Below are positions 22,665 through 34,733 of a stretch of DNA of 64,000 nucleotides, in pieces. The stretch lies in the NCBI GenBank assembly GCA_025766275.1, contig JAFKAC010000077.1, forward strand, positions 186,001 through 250,000, given 5' to 3'. This DNA is from Lactarius indigo. Its lineage: Eukaryota; Basidiomycota; Agaricomycetes; Russulales; Russulaceae. The notes below the pieces were generated by a model that saw nothing but the letters and a program-made list of their open reading frames with translations, made no database searches and was not told the DNA's origin. The position numbers were made by a program, and so were the translations under genes. Each line of letters opens with the position of its first letter. Within the stretch, counting starts at the first letter, position 1.

Positions 22665-24459
22665 ATGTCTTTTACTGCCCACCACCCTCTTAGCTTTACT
22701 TCTACCGTCAAGGTTTCTGACGGCGCTCGTGCCATCATTGCTCGCGACAAGGCACGAGCACAGAAGTTTCTTGCTGGTGTCCAGCCACACGGCCCAAACG
22801 CCCACAAGTTGACAGAGCTCAGGAGTCGCGTCACCCACCATCAACACGGTCACAAAGCTGTCAGCCCTCTATCTCGAGATGCCACTGGCGATACTATCGA
22901 TGTCACTGATGCTGGTTCGTTTCCGGCGCCGCCTTCCGGTGTCATGGTGCTGATATAAGTGTCCCAGCTGTGACTTATACTGCCTCGGTTGGGGTCGGTA
23001 ACCCGGCCACTGACTATACTCTTCTCATCGATACCGGCAGCTCCAACACTTGGGTCGGTGCTGACAAGAAATATAAGAAGACCAGCACCAGCAAGAGTAC
23101 CGGGAAGAGTGTTGTACGTATAGTCCGTCAGTGCATAGTCATTTTTTTCACCTTGGTTCTGTCATTCAGTCCGTTAGCTATGGGTCTGGTTCTTTCTCTG
23201 GAACCGAGTGTGCGTATCATTCCTCTTCCGGCGCTCAGTACCAATCCCGCGCCACATGATCTAATTGTCCTTCTAGTCACGGATCAGGTGACGCTATCTC
23301 CCTCGCTGGTAGTCAAGTCCCAGAGTATCGGTGTTGCGTCTACTGCCCAAGGTTTCGATGGTGTGGACGGTATCCTTGGGTACTGTCACTACTTCCTGTG
23401 CTCCATTATCCCACTGACTTTCTCACGCTCCGCAGTATCGGCCCAGTTGACCTCACTGAGGGCACAATTGGAGGCAACACGCCCGTGCCGACTATCACAG
23501 ACAATCTCTTCAAGCAAGGTACTATCTCCACCGAGTCCATCGGCATTTTCTACCAGCCATCCACGTCCGCAAGTGCGGTTTCCAACGGAGAACTCACGTT
23601 TGGCGGCGTTGATACAACCAAGTGTGTTCTATTTTTACTCGTCTTACGAGGCGTGGAATTGATGGGGTGGTAAAGGATCACTGGTGACGTGAATTTTGTA
23701 CCAATTACGGGAACCTCTCCCGCAAGCGCTTACTGGGGTGTCGATCAAACTATCACGTACGGTTCTAGTGGACAATCGATCTTGAGCTCCTCTGCTGGCA
23801 TCGTCGACACGGGCACCACACTTGTTCTCATCGCCACAGGTTCGATATTTCGTCGAGTATTAGACGAGTGCTGATTCCAGTCACCGATAGACGCGTTCCA
23901 GAAGTACCAGAAGGCCACCGGAGCAACCCTTGACCAGTACTGTCGTCCTTCCCGTGTCCGCAGCTCGGACTTTCGAAGTTACTACCCCTTATTTTTGCTT
24001 TGCTTCACATTCTAGAACGACTGGCCTTCTCACGATCACAGCCTCCCAATTCAAGAACCTGCAGTCGCTCTTCTTCGATATCGGCGGCGTGCAGTACGAG
24101 CTCACGCCGAATGCACAAATCTGGCCCCGCGCGCTGAACACCGAAATCGGTGGTACCAATGGTAAAATATACCTCGTCGTGAGCGACCTTGGTAGCCCAT
24201 CGGGTCAAGGGCTCGACTTTATCAGTATGTGTTCGCTCTATTGCCGTGCGCTTCGCAAGGATTAGATGTCACTTACCTCTTCTGAACAGACGGGTTTACG
24301 TTCCTGCAGCGCTTTCTACAGCGTGTACGATGTGAGCAACTCGCGGGTTGGGCTAGCGACCACCGCTTTCACAGATGCCTGAAACCAATTAACCGACGCG
24401 GACGACTGGCAATTGCTGCGTACCTCTCAAGTTGTCACCGGCACTCATGGAGATTATAG
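22665..24459 (+). pseudogene. Aspartic protease paralogue B, signal peptide lost and C-terminus frameshifted
   Basis: Same nine-exon layout as copy A: 22665-22914, 22968-23113, 23170-23209, 23277-23379, 23436-23621, 23676-23839, 23891-23936, 24016-24224 and 24290-24459. Both active-site motifs survive (IDTGSSNTWVGA, VDTGTTLVLIA) and the flap has the canonical SYGSGSFSGTE. Two lesions stand out. The first exon lacks the roughly 16 hydrophobic residues that form the signal peptide in copy A; MSFTAHHPL leads straight into the propeptide. In the last exon one extra T (24313-24315) replaces FYSVYDVSNSRVGLAT with an unrelated tail, running to a stop at 24459 instead of the ancestral stop at 24380. 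It may encode a misfolded intracellular product or be dead. Confidence 0.82.
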
Positions 24460-24540
24460 TGTTGAATACTAGTATTACGTGCTCTTGGCACAGTCGAACG
24501 GACCCTCTTTTGTATCGGCTAGCATGACTTACGATATTGA

Positions 24541-24899
24541 ACTACACGTTTGTGGATATATACTGTTGCACCTGACTCAGATACCTAGATGAGCCGTGAA
24601 TGAGTTTCATACGGGGCGGTCAAGTGTGGCCGGGCCAGTGCCAGTGACGGCATGTATCGGTGCCCCCGGGCCGTTTCGGCACACTGTCGTCCTGGCCAGG
24701 CGTCGCAGTCAAAGGCCGAATTGTTTGTCATTGGACCCAACGCTTTTAGTGTTCATTGTAAAGATAATGAGGCCAACCAGAATATATGCAAAAATGGGCG
24801 AACGACGTGTCACGAATGCGCAAAGGGAAAACGTAAAGCAGGGGTGGAGAAAAAAGCAACAAAAGGTATACACACTCTACAGAGAGAAAAGTAAGGGGT
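24541..24899. other. Intergenic, nothing recognised
   Basis: 3' flanks of protease B and the antiporter. No supported coding region. Confidence 0.45.
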
Positions 24900-27800
24900 T
24901 TAACCAGTTATTGATGACGGGAAAAGCCAGGGGAAGCGAGAGCAAAGGGTCGGAAGGTTAGATAGATGAAAGCCGGTTTCATCGACGCTGTCAACACTCA
25001 CACACGATGACCAGCTCAGGTGCAATAACGGAAGCGGGCTAGCCCGTGTCGTTTTCTGCGCTGTCTGCGGGAGATGGTGACGGGGCGCGACTGCCCTGGG
25101 CCGATGGGGACTGCGGCCAGCGCGCCGTCGCGGGAGTGGAACCGGCACCGGCGTCGGCCCACCGGATCGAACGAACCGGCGAGACTTCTCGGGAACTAGG
25201 CTTCGCTCCCCCGCAGCGACACGATGCGCATGTGTCCGTGGCTTCCTGCGCACGGAAAAGGTCGAAGATGCGGACGCGGGGAGCGCACGTCCGCGCGGCT
25301 CGTCATCGACCATATCCGACGGAGAGGAGGGAGACTTCGGAAGAGGCGACTCAGGTCCGGCGGACGTTGACGGAGCAGACGGCGCAGTCACCATGGCAGT
25401 GTTGGAACCGGTAGACGCTGAAGTATCTATCGGAGCGGGAAGCGATACGCGGGGGTGGTTAGGTGGTTGAATGGAGGGTCGGTGATCCTCGGCTCGCCGC
25501 TTCTTGCTGGGACGGCCAGTAAATACCCGCTTCTCCGCGTGGGGTTGCACTTTCGTCTGCGCGTCCTCTGGCAAACTCTGGTCTGACACCCACCCGTCCT
25601 CGTCCTCGTGCACAACCTCTGGGTGTTGGCTTAAGTTTGATAAGACTTCATTCGGCGGTGGCGCATACACCGCGACTTCTTCTCTTTGCGGATGCGGACG
25701 AGATGAATCGCGGTTGTCACTACCGTGGGAGCCAGTAGCATCATCGGGTCTCGCCTCCTCATGAGGAACGTGTCGCATCGCCCTCCCAAGCGCAGCGTCG
25801 GCGGAATACTGTACTATGTGCCCGTTACGAGATGTAGGTGTGATGTGTCCAGCTTCGCTTGAGCCGTGTTCGTTGGGCTGAACCTCAACTTCGACCTATA
25901 ATATATCATCCATGAATCACAAGAGCGGGACACGTAGAACGGAAAATGCACATCTTCACCAGGGCCGGTACGCCAATCAATGATGCGATTGGGACCTTCC
26001 TTCCACTCGTATGATTCTATTCCATCTGGCGGATTATCTGGCTTCGCTTCTTCTGACTCCGTAACCTGCAACTGTGAGCGCGTCTGCTTCCGCGGTGTCC
26101 TCTCGTTTCAAGATACGTTTTTCTTTTTCGTCTTCATCGAACTCCATGGCCTCCGATGGGTGGCGTTTTATGACGTCTTTCTCATTATCGCTCGCCTGAC
26201 CACGTTCCATCAGGTTTTCTGGGTCGCGATTGATCACAACGTCTTCTGCACGCTCGACGCGGTGCGTATGGAGGGCCCAATCAGGAAGACTTGGCTGGCG
26301 TGACCACGTACGCGTGACGGTCGTCACGCGGCGGCCAAGAGAGAAGAAAGGTATGGAGAGTCCGTGAATGAGAATTGAGCATAGAACCATGAATGCGATG
26401 ACCGGCTGTATCGTAGCGGCTAGAAGTTCCGCTTGGTTGGCTGGAGGGCTTTGCGGCTGCGGAAGCGTCTCGGCAGCGAGTGTTGACATAAAGATGGCGC
26501 CTATTACATCACGTGAGACTTTGGAGGTGAGAGGCGGAAACGAAATACCGATGCCAATGGGTCCAAAGTGACCGCTGAACAGTGCTTCGCGGAAACTCTT
26601 GATATCGGGTATCCACTTGTATAAACCAATGATGATGGGTAAACGTCGAAGTAACAACACCAGGACGGCGATGGAGATGAGGACGTCCAACGGAAAGAGA
26701 GAGCTCGTGGTCCGAGAACGTATCAAATGGCATCCAAGCGCCAACGAACACGAACGCGGCGGTGTTAAGGAGCAAGTCGATGACGGAGGAAAAGACCGAA
26801 GCTTCGGTTTGTTTGTTGAAAAAACCGTCCCAGGCAAACGCAGTTCCACATACGAAGGAGGCGAGTAGATCATCCGAGCCAAGGAGAGTGGTCGTGCCGA
26901 CTGTGAGAAGGGCAAGTGAGACATATTGGGCGACGTATGACTGTCGGTCAATGAGATCCTTTTTCTCGCAAAACTTCATGAGATGTCGGAAGCCATAGCC
27001 AAGCATCGAGCCCCATATGACGCTGAGCACGATTTGGTCTGTATATTTTAACGTTAATAGACATAGTCGTGGATGGAAGAAGTAACTGGGAATGCACAGA
27101 GCCATGAAACGAGGATCCAATCCTTCATTGCACCCCCGGTTGTGCTATCGAGGGTGAGATAGAGCGCAAAGTAAAGAAATGGGTACGCCGCGCCATCGTT
27201 GCTACCGGCTTCAGCCGCGATGAGATGTCGCAGATGAGCGGGGACGTGCTTGTCAGCGTATTTGCCTCCGATAATTGCTGCGGCAAGAATCGGGTCAGTA
27301 GGGGTGAGACAAGCCCCGACGGCTAGGGCTGAAAGGAAGTTGAGGTTGGGGATGAGCGCATAAATGAAGGCAGCCGACACGAACCAGCCCTGACGAATCA
27401 ATTCGAATCATCAAGGTCCAAGTAGGATACTGTATGAAGCACAACGCACCCATATCATTACAGGGACAAGGAGGAAGAAAAGACTTCTCCAATGTCGGTA
27501 CATATACTTTTTTGGGAGTTCAACGCCGACAGCGAACACGCCAATGGCGATGACGATGCGAGTGAATTCGAGGGTCAAGTGATTGGTAGCGTCCTCAGAA
27601 TTACCCCATGAGCGTGGGTCGATGATGTTTGCTCCGTAAGGACCTAGCGAATGAGGCTGGTAAGCGAATGCTGAAAGTCAGGGTTTGCGGGTAGGTAGGT
27701 GAGAGTAAAAGGCGGGGGGCGCTGTCCGCCGAGACGTCATTTAGTCATCAAACCCGTGAGGATGAGCACCGGAACAGCACTGAGGCCGCTGAAGCACTCT

Positions 27801-28324
27801 CCACCCTGAGGCCATGCTCGGCTAACCACTCCAAAGTAAATGCCAAGGCTGACAACGCACGGGTATCCCAGGCGCCAACGCATCATCTCTTATCAAAAGA
27901 AGTCCCCTTTCCCAAGAGGCCCAAGACACGTCCAAGAAAATTATTTCAGGTACAAAGAAGCGTAGACGTACCAATAATAACACCAAAAAGGAAGGCCCAG
28001 CAGGCTTCGCCAATGTACAGCTAGGCACGTGGGCTGTCAGAAGCCGCGCCAGGGCACAGAAGACCCAGGATAACACGAACCTTCTCCCGAATGAAAAGGG
28101 AAAACATTCCGAACTTGAGGAAAGAGCCGAGAGGAAATTTTTTTTGATCAGTAAGACGCCGAGGGGGTACCGAGGACGAGATAAGAGAATAAACTCACGA
28201 ACACTACAAACCCGCCGAGGCAGGCATAGACAATATGGGGTGTGGACACCTCAAACTAGCAGAGAGGTGTTAGTTCATGTTGACGTGGGTGTAGGTAGTA
28301 GACACGGACAGGATGGAAATGCAT
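24900..28324 (-). CDS. NHA1: Plasma-membrane Na+(K+)/H+ antiporter, Nha1 type
   Basis: Cation/proton exchanger of the fungal Nha1/Sod2 group, exporting Na+ and K+ for pH and salt balance. A 15-nt first exon (28324-28310) and a 54-bp intron give MHFHP-FEVSTPHIVYACLGG, the family N-terminus. Later exons read FGMFSLFIREK, LYIGEACWAFLFGVIIG, PYGANIIDPRSWG, LEFTRIVIAIGVFAVGVELP, ACLTPTDPILAAAIIGGKYA, HLIAAEAGSNDGAAYPFLY (conserved Asn-Asp), SDDLLASFVCGTAFAWDGFF and HGLSIPFFSLGRR. A long hydrophilic Ser/Pro-rich tail (from about 26050) follows, with a basic TGRPSKKRR patch. Single extra bases break the frame at about 26686 and 26068. The C-terminus is uncertain: one frame stops at 24900, another at about 25038 with the more natural ending ENDTG. 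The intron near 27660-27960 is unusually long. Confidence 0.88.
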
Positions 28325-29802
28325 GATGAACTGGTAGGGGTGTGGCTCCAATCGTGTACACGGTGTGTTGAGGTCGTGTTAGTCGTAAGAGGCGTTATTG
28401 AATGGCACGGGTGGGAAGACGAAACCCACGCACGGCCGGGTAGAAGGAGAAAGGAGGGGGGAAGGATGGAACAGTGTATATTAAGAGGACGGTGATATTA
28501 TATGTTGTGGAGAGCGCCAAGTCGGAAACCTTTGAAATGACTTGTGCCGAAGGACGAAATTGGAAGATGGCCGGTCTCTGAGCCCGTTCCCGAGCTTATG
28601 ACGATCGCAAGGAAGACGCCCTTCCATTGATTATTACGATCGTACTGTATACGTCTGCTTTCAATTTAGGGGTCATGGCAGGACTCGGACGACCCCTCTT
28701 TCCTCGCCCGCTCCCGTGAAGGCAGTCACGCAGTCACTGGTCGCACGACATCACGTGATCTACCACCCTAGGCTTGCATTCCACTGTCCTAGTTCTTCTC
28801 CACCAGTCAACGTCTCCCTCCGCACCTCTTGGCCTTCTCCGCCATTCCTCCTCGAACTCATCTACGGTCCCCTCACAACGGTTACCTTACGACTAATGCC
28901 ACATCTCCTTTTACGATCGATGCCCATGTCGGCGATGATGTCGCGTACGAACAGTTGCAACTTTGTCAGGGGCTTGGGTTGAGGGGCTTGACCTGCGAGA
29001 GCTGCGTCATGGGCGGAGGGAGCATGCAAGCTGCACGAGCGGACCATCGCACTGAAAGGAGGGTTGGCAGGCTGGTCAGCACCGCGTGGAGAAGCTAGAT
29101 TCCACCCCGCGCAGTGGACTGGAAATACAGATCGTGGTTGCATTCTTAGTGGTCGAGTTATGAAAAACAAGAAAGTGGGACATACTCATAATTTTCTCTC
29201 AAGAAGCCCGCATCGACATGTCGCTAGGAAATCAGGGGCACGATCATGGCAGCACAAATTACAACACACGCACAGTGAATGTGGTTTGGTGGGGATATAT
29301 GCGGCCATGGCGGCTGTGATGGTTTGTGACGAGGGTGGTATTACTTACATAATAAACACCCACTAGAAATTCGGGCCCTCCTCAATTCTATTGTCGCAGT
29401 TTGCGTGTTGATGCCTGATGGGCTTGCGTTATGGGAGTCTGTTTAACAGGGAAAAGGGCGCAAGAATACGTTGGACCTTAAACTTGCTCAGCAGCGTGCA
29501 AGTCGGCCAGCAAATCGTAATTCTTCTTTCCTAGTTGTCTTTGGTGTCAGTCCTTCTGACAAATAAACGTCATGAACGCTCATCTCCGACCCCTTGTCTC
29601 GCTCCGATCTCTCCATCGGCCACCTCAAGTATGCGCAAGTGGTACGCTTGCACCCTGTGTCATTTGAACTGAGACAGTTGGAAAAACGGTGCCTGCCATC
29701 ACAACGCAGGGACATATAACGAAGCCCCTTGGCCTCTCTTGAGTCCTCCCCTGAACCTCTCTTCACACCACACTGCGAGAGTCGCTCAGTTCTTCGATAT
29801 CT
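28325..29802. other. Intergenic, nothing recognised
   Basis: Upstream of both NHA1 and the peptidase-like gene. Several short ORFs on both strands overlap each other and show no family motif. Confidence 0.5.
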
Positions 29803-31857
29803 TTGGACTCCAACATCAGTCTGTCCCTCCGTTTCGATTATGATTGTCCCCTACTAAAAGCATTTCGTTTTCCCTCTCTTCATTCAGTGATTGACGACAA
29901 ACTCATTGATAAATGCATCCGTTATTCTACGATCCTCCAGCAGACTCGGGACTTAGACGACGATGAAGACTCGGAGGTTGTCATCTCGCCGACCACCACC
30001 GCCACCTCGGCCTTCTCTTTAAGCTTTGGTAGCAATGACCAGTCCAGTGCCACTTCCTTTACCCCCGATCCGCATGCTGTCTCTCGGACTGAGGCCCTGG
30101 CCTACTATTCCGGCCTTGCTTCCGAGCCCAGGCTGGTGTATCGCACCGGAGCGCCAGTGGTCCTCGCCCCGCGGACCCGAGGCCCAGCGTCGGAGGAAGG
30201 AGCTGCGTGAGGTCTATAACCATCCGCTCGTAGCCCTCTGGAACGACGGCTTGGCTTGGAAAGTTGTCGACATTATGGATGCTCACGGGGTCAGTGGAAT
30301 AGACATCCATCGTTTCGTTGGCACCTAGAACTTGCTAACTGGGCTTTTCAGATTCTCTTCACGACACTCGACGTCGTTAGATTCCAGACTGGTCGACTTC
30401 GACGAGGCCACGTCGGACGAAGAAAAAGAAGGCTCGACCGACGAAGACGACGGTGAAGAGACGGCGGAAGTCAGGAAGAAACCAGCTGTCGGGCCGGTCA
30501 CCATCTGGGTCGGCGTGTTCCCCGACAGAATCTCTGCCACCGTTGCCCACGACGCGGCTAAAGTTGTCCTAGGCCTTCTCGCGGGACACCAAATCACTGA
30601 TGTTGATGTTGACTTTCGCGAAGTCCCTCTATAGGCGCGAGGCTGGTCCGCAGCTTCTCAGTCCCGTTCGCGATTTAAACCCTCTTGTCGACGTCATCAG
30701 TCCCCTCACTCCTACCCTCGGTCTCCACATCTCTACCACGGCCAGGCCCAGGGCTCAGGGGACCATGGGCCTCTACCTCGCTGAAGGCGGCGAGAGCGAC
30801 AGCCTCTTGGGCCTCACGTGCAACCACGTCCTCCTCAATTCGAACGAAGGCCGCGTCGACTACGTGTACCACCCAAGTGCGCCTGCAAAGAACGTCGTCC
30901 TACTTGGCAGGAAGGCTTATGACAAGCTTGTCGGGTCGGTCAAACTCAAGATCGCAAGACACGGCATCTCTTTCAGGCACTGGAGGACGGAGATCCAACG
31001 TTTAGTAGAGGAGGAGAAGGGTAGCGACCCTAACGACGTTGCGGAATGTGAAGAAGGAGCGAGTCAAGACCCAGGCACTGCTGGACGATGCGGAGACGGC
31101 GTTGGCTGCACTTGCGGACTTGCTTGATCGGATCGAGAAGAAGTGGAAGAAAATCGGTGATCGCATTCTTGGCCACGTCATCCGCGCCCCCGCCATCAGG
31201 CTCGGCGTAGGTGAAGAGCGCTTCACTGAGGATTGGGGGGTCTTCCGTCTCAGCAGGGACAAGCTCGTTCAAGGCTTCCAGGGCAACAAGATTGACTTAG
31301 GTGCGTTTCGACATTCCGACTTAGACCGTCCATCTGCTAACCCTACCCCTAATCTAGGGACCAAGATGACCCGAGAGGACTTCACCCTCAAGTGCTTCCC
31401 GTGCGGCGACGCCAACTGGTGCTTTGAGTATCCGGCAAACCGTCTGCTTCCAATCCACGGGATCATCAGCGACAAGCTCATGCGTGCCCCAGACATGTGG
31501 GATCTGGACAGCAAGCCCTGCTTGTTGGTCGTCAAGAACGGCAACGCCACCAACACCACCCTCGGACGCGCGAATGGAGTCTTCTCCATAGTTCGCGATT
31601 ACTCCATGAAGACGGCCCAAGACACGTCGATGGAGTGGGGGATCATCAATTACGATAGCAAGTCTGACGTTTTCTCGGAGCCTGGAGACTCAGGAGCCAT
31701 CATCGCTGACATCCGTGGCCGCGCCGGTGGCTTGCTTACCGGCGGTACTGGTAAGACCAAGACCTCTGACTTGACGTACGCCACCCCCCTCTGGTGGCTC
31801 CTCCGTCGCATTAAGGCCAATGGTCTCCCCGATGTGAACCTCAACGTCTTCGAGTAG
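29803..31857 (+). CDS. PA-clan (trypsin-like fold) protein of unknown function
   Basis: Resembles a widespread basidiomycete family of uncharacterised proteins with a serine-protease-like core. Candidate catalytic pieces are LTCNHVLLN (His, near 30820) and EPGDSGAIIADIRGRAGG (Ser, near 31690); the Asp was not assigned. Other blocks: RRKELREVYNHPLVALWNDG, GPVTIWVGVFPDRISAT, QITDVDVDFREV, GTMGLYLAEGGESDSLLGL, a charged coiled segment (about 31040-31170), RFTEDWGVFRLSRDKL, KPCLLVVKNGNATNTTLGRA, MEWGIINYDSKSDVF and ATPLWWLLRRIKANGLP. No signal peptide is visible. The start is unclear: position 29803 is TTG, and a small upstream intron ending in TTCAG near 29887 is possible. Four single extra bases break the frame (about 30150, 30392, 30626, 31037). 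Introns are near 30270-30345 and 31300-31358. Confidence 0.75.
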
Positions 31858-32640
31858 GTGCCTCGACCGCCTGTGGATGATTGTTTGGTTTGTCTCCTAT
31901 TTTCCATTTCCGTCTTTCCGCACTTGCAACGAATAATGGCCTTGACATCTAGGGCTTGGACTGGTGGGCTCGTCCTGGTTCGTTTCGTTTCTTCACTCTC
32001 CTCCCTTCACGTAACTGATAGCCTTGACCTCCAGGTTCTGGAAGGCTTGACATATTTCGTTAGACCGTCGAACACGCTCGTGTTACACTTTCGCGTTCTT
32101 TCCGGCCTTTCTCTACAATTCTACCAATTTGTTGACTCAGCTTACTGTATGACTTCGTAGTTTTGTTCAGCTTCTCGTATGTTCGATCGCTGTAGTACTC
32201 AAGGACCTCTTGTAATTTTACAAGGTATGGACGCATAGATAGATTAAATGGGGGAATGTACATGAGTTATTCAGTAACGCGTGCGAGCGATGTCTGTATA
32301 AAGAACAATCGCACTGGGCGAGTAAGTACAGGCTATGGCCCCTCGCCTGGGAACCCATAAAGCGGACTTCTAAGATTCAAGGGTGGAGCTCATAGTTACA
32401 GCCGTTTACAAATCGATACTATCACGTACGGGCTATTGCAAAAAAAACACCAAATTCTTGACCAAATTGCTTCTGGAGTCTCAATGACTGATTGTATCTA
32501 CTAAAAATTGTACATACTCACAGCCTATGGTATTTGACATCCTCTGAAGATTTTTTCATATTTGTTTCTATTTTATTTGAGGGTTCAGAATACATCTAAG
32601 TTTGCATGCACATCTGCAACTTTTTGTCACAAATAGTCAC
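31858..32640. other. Intergenic at boundary to repeat-rich region
   Basis: 3' flank of the peptidase-like gene. From about 32.4 kb the sequence becomes AT-richer and repeats begin. No gene seen. Confidence 0.5.
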
Positions 32641-32649
32641 ACCATTGGC

Positions 32650-33170
32650 AGCATATGGCAAGTGGGTAAGCAGTCTGTTATGCTCCACCGGCGTTAGTCT
32701 GACTTGGATGCTAGATAGGTGTAATTGACTTAGTGAAAGTTCGGCAAATGGGGATCATGTGTCAACCCAACACAGGCTGAACAGGGGCACTTCAGGCACA
32801 CGCTGCAGCAAAGGTAAAGCAGTACTATCCCTTGGTGGATAGAAGTGGTGAACACTCTTAGTTGAAGACGAGTCAAGTGGTGGATTGAAGAAGACCAAGA
32901 TGGGGATTCTTGGTCTTCCAAAGCGACTACTTATACAGATATGCGTGGGCTTTAAAGTGCCACTAGAATAGTAAGAGACCAATAGCGTAACTAGCTTGAA
33001 CCCTAGTACAGCTATCCTAGGAATGAGTCATACATGAGTCACAATCACATGCGAACTACTATGCTGACTGATATGATGTAAGAGTCCATAACTAATACTG
33101 ATACTGGACCATAGTCATAACTGGTCATGAGTCGTGTGTGATGAGTCAAGCAGTCTGTACTGTAACACAG
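32650..33170. repeat. Dispersed LTR-like repeat, copy 1
   Basis: Contains AAGAAGACCAAGATGG, TTCTTGGTCTTC, ACTTATACAGAT, AACCCTAGTAC and AATGAGTCATAC in an order also found at 40330-40820 and, more weakly, 59180-59560, all in the same orientation. Ends are not defined and no target duplication was seen. It is possibly a decayed LTR family. Confidence 0.4.
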
Positions 33171-34733
33171 TCCTTGCCATATCTGAGTGCCTGAGCACAA
33201 ATGGAATGAGTGTGGCCACCACTCTGGAATCTTTCCATTCCTGAGAATGCTGACCCATCTTCAAAAGGAGTTTGAATTTGCATCACAAGCTTCAGCACTG
33301 TGCCTATGGCACAGGTTGCTTCAGCTTGTTGGTGGCTGCACCCCAAACAGCCAATGATCAGTGATGGCTTATATGATTGATACCCCCAACCGACAGTGAG
33401 AATCTTGAATACTTGATACTCAGCTAGCACTGGCTGATGGCAGAGATTCCCCTGCAACTGATAGTCCAACCGATGTCAGGTGGGAGTTCCAACTAACTCT
33501 GGACCACTGCAGACTTTGGAATTGCAGTTTTAAGCAAGTATATATGTACAGTTCATTCAATTGCATATGGCAATGATCAGGCATATGGGAACAGTGAATT
33601 AATCCACTTAGATATGTGTGGCAAGGTGCAAGTATATCAGAAGCTTATAATTACAGGAAAGTCCGATAAAATAAATAAAGCATTATCAATGCATGTGAGG
33701 ACAATGGAATAGAATGGAAAATCCAATTGTATGAATACAGTGGTCATAATAATGGTGAACATCCAATATGGTGAGGAACATCTGATAAAATGAATGGAGC
33801 ATTATCGATGCATGTGAGGGTAATGGAATAGAATGGAAAATCCAATTGTATGAATACAGTGGTCATAATAATAGTGAACATCCAATATGGTGAGGAACAT
33901 CTGATAAAATGAATGGAGCATCATCTATGCATATGAGAACACTGAGACATTAACATAATGGTGTTGGACATCTCCACAATAGTATGGGACATCCCTACAA
34001 TGGTATTGAATGTCCTTACAATGTGCAGGACATATTGACAGAATGTGGGATATCCTGATGGATGATGTTGGATATCCCCATAATGGCATAGGACATCCCT
34101 ACAATGGTGTTGGATGTCCTGACAGATAGTGTGGGACATCCCCACAATGATAGTGGTGGTCCATACAATGATAGGGGACATCCAAACAATATTAGAAACC
34201 CCTACAATGATGTAGGATTCCAAGGGAGATCCTCACAATGATGTAGGAGATCTCAAGGGAGATCCTCACAATGGTGTAGGACATCCCCTTAATAGGTGTT
34301 GGATATCTCTGCAATGGTGTTGGATGTCCCAACATATAGTGTAGGACATCCCCACAATGGTATGGGATGTTCATACAATGATATGGGACATCCCTGTAAT
34401 GGTGTTAGATGTCCCTGTAATGATTTAGGACATTCTTATAATGGTGTGGGACATCCTTACAATTATGTGGGACACATTCACAGATGATGTGGAATATCCT
34501 CACAATGGCATGAGACATCCCTATAATGGTGTAGGACATCCCCTGTTGGTGTTAGATGTCCTGACAGATCATGTGGGACATCCTCACAATGGTATGGAAG
34601 GTTCATACAATGATATGGGACATCCCTGTAATGATGTCGGATGTCCTGACATATAGTGTGGGACATCTCTATAATGGTATGGGAGATCTTTACAATAATA
34701 GAGGACAACCAAACAATGATATTAGATACCCCT

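Larger units (their letters stand above)
21880..24540. repeat. Protease segmental duplication, block B
   Basis: Matches about 6840-10120 in the same orientation across the upstream flank, all protease exons and introns, and some 3' flank. Block A has extra sequence before the start codon and after the stop. The two copies differ at many positions. Confidence 0.8.

Noticed and set aside
24596..24961. Plus-strand ORF of 121 codons between protease B and NHA1
   Set aside because: No family resemblance, and it overlaps the predicted antiporter tail region.
25046..25414. Plus-strand ORF of 122 codons
   Set aside because: Antisense to the GC-rich antiporter tail; no motif.
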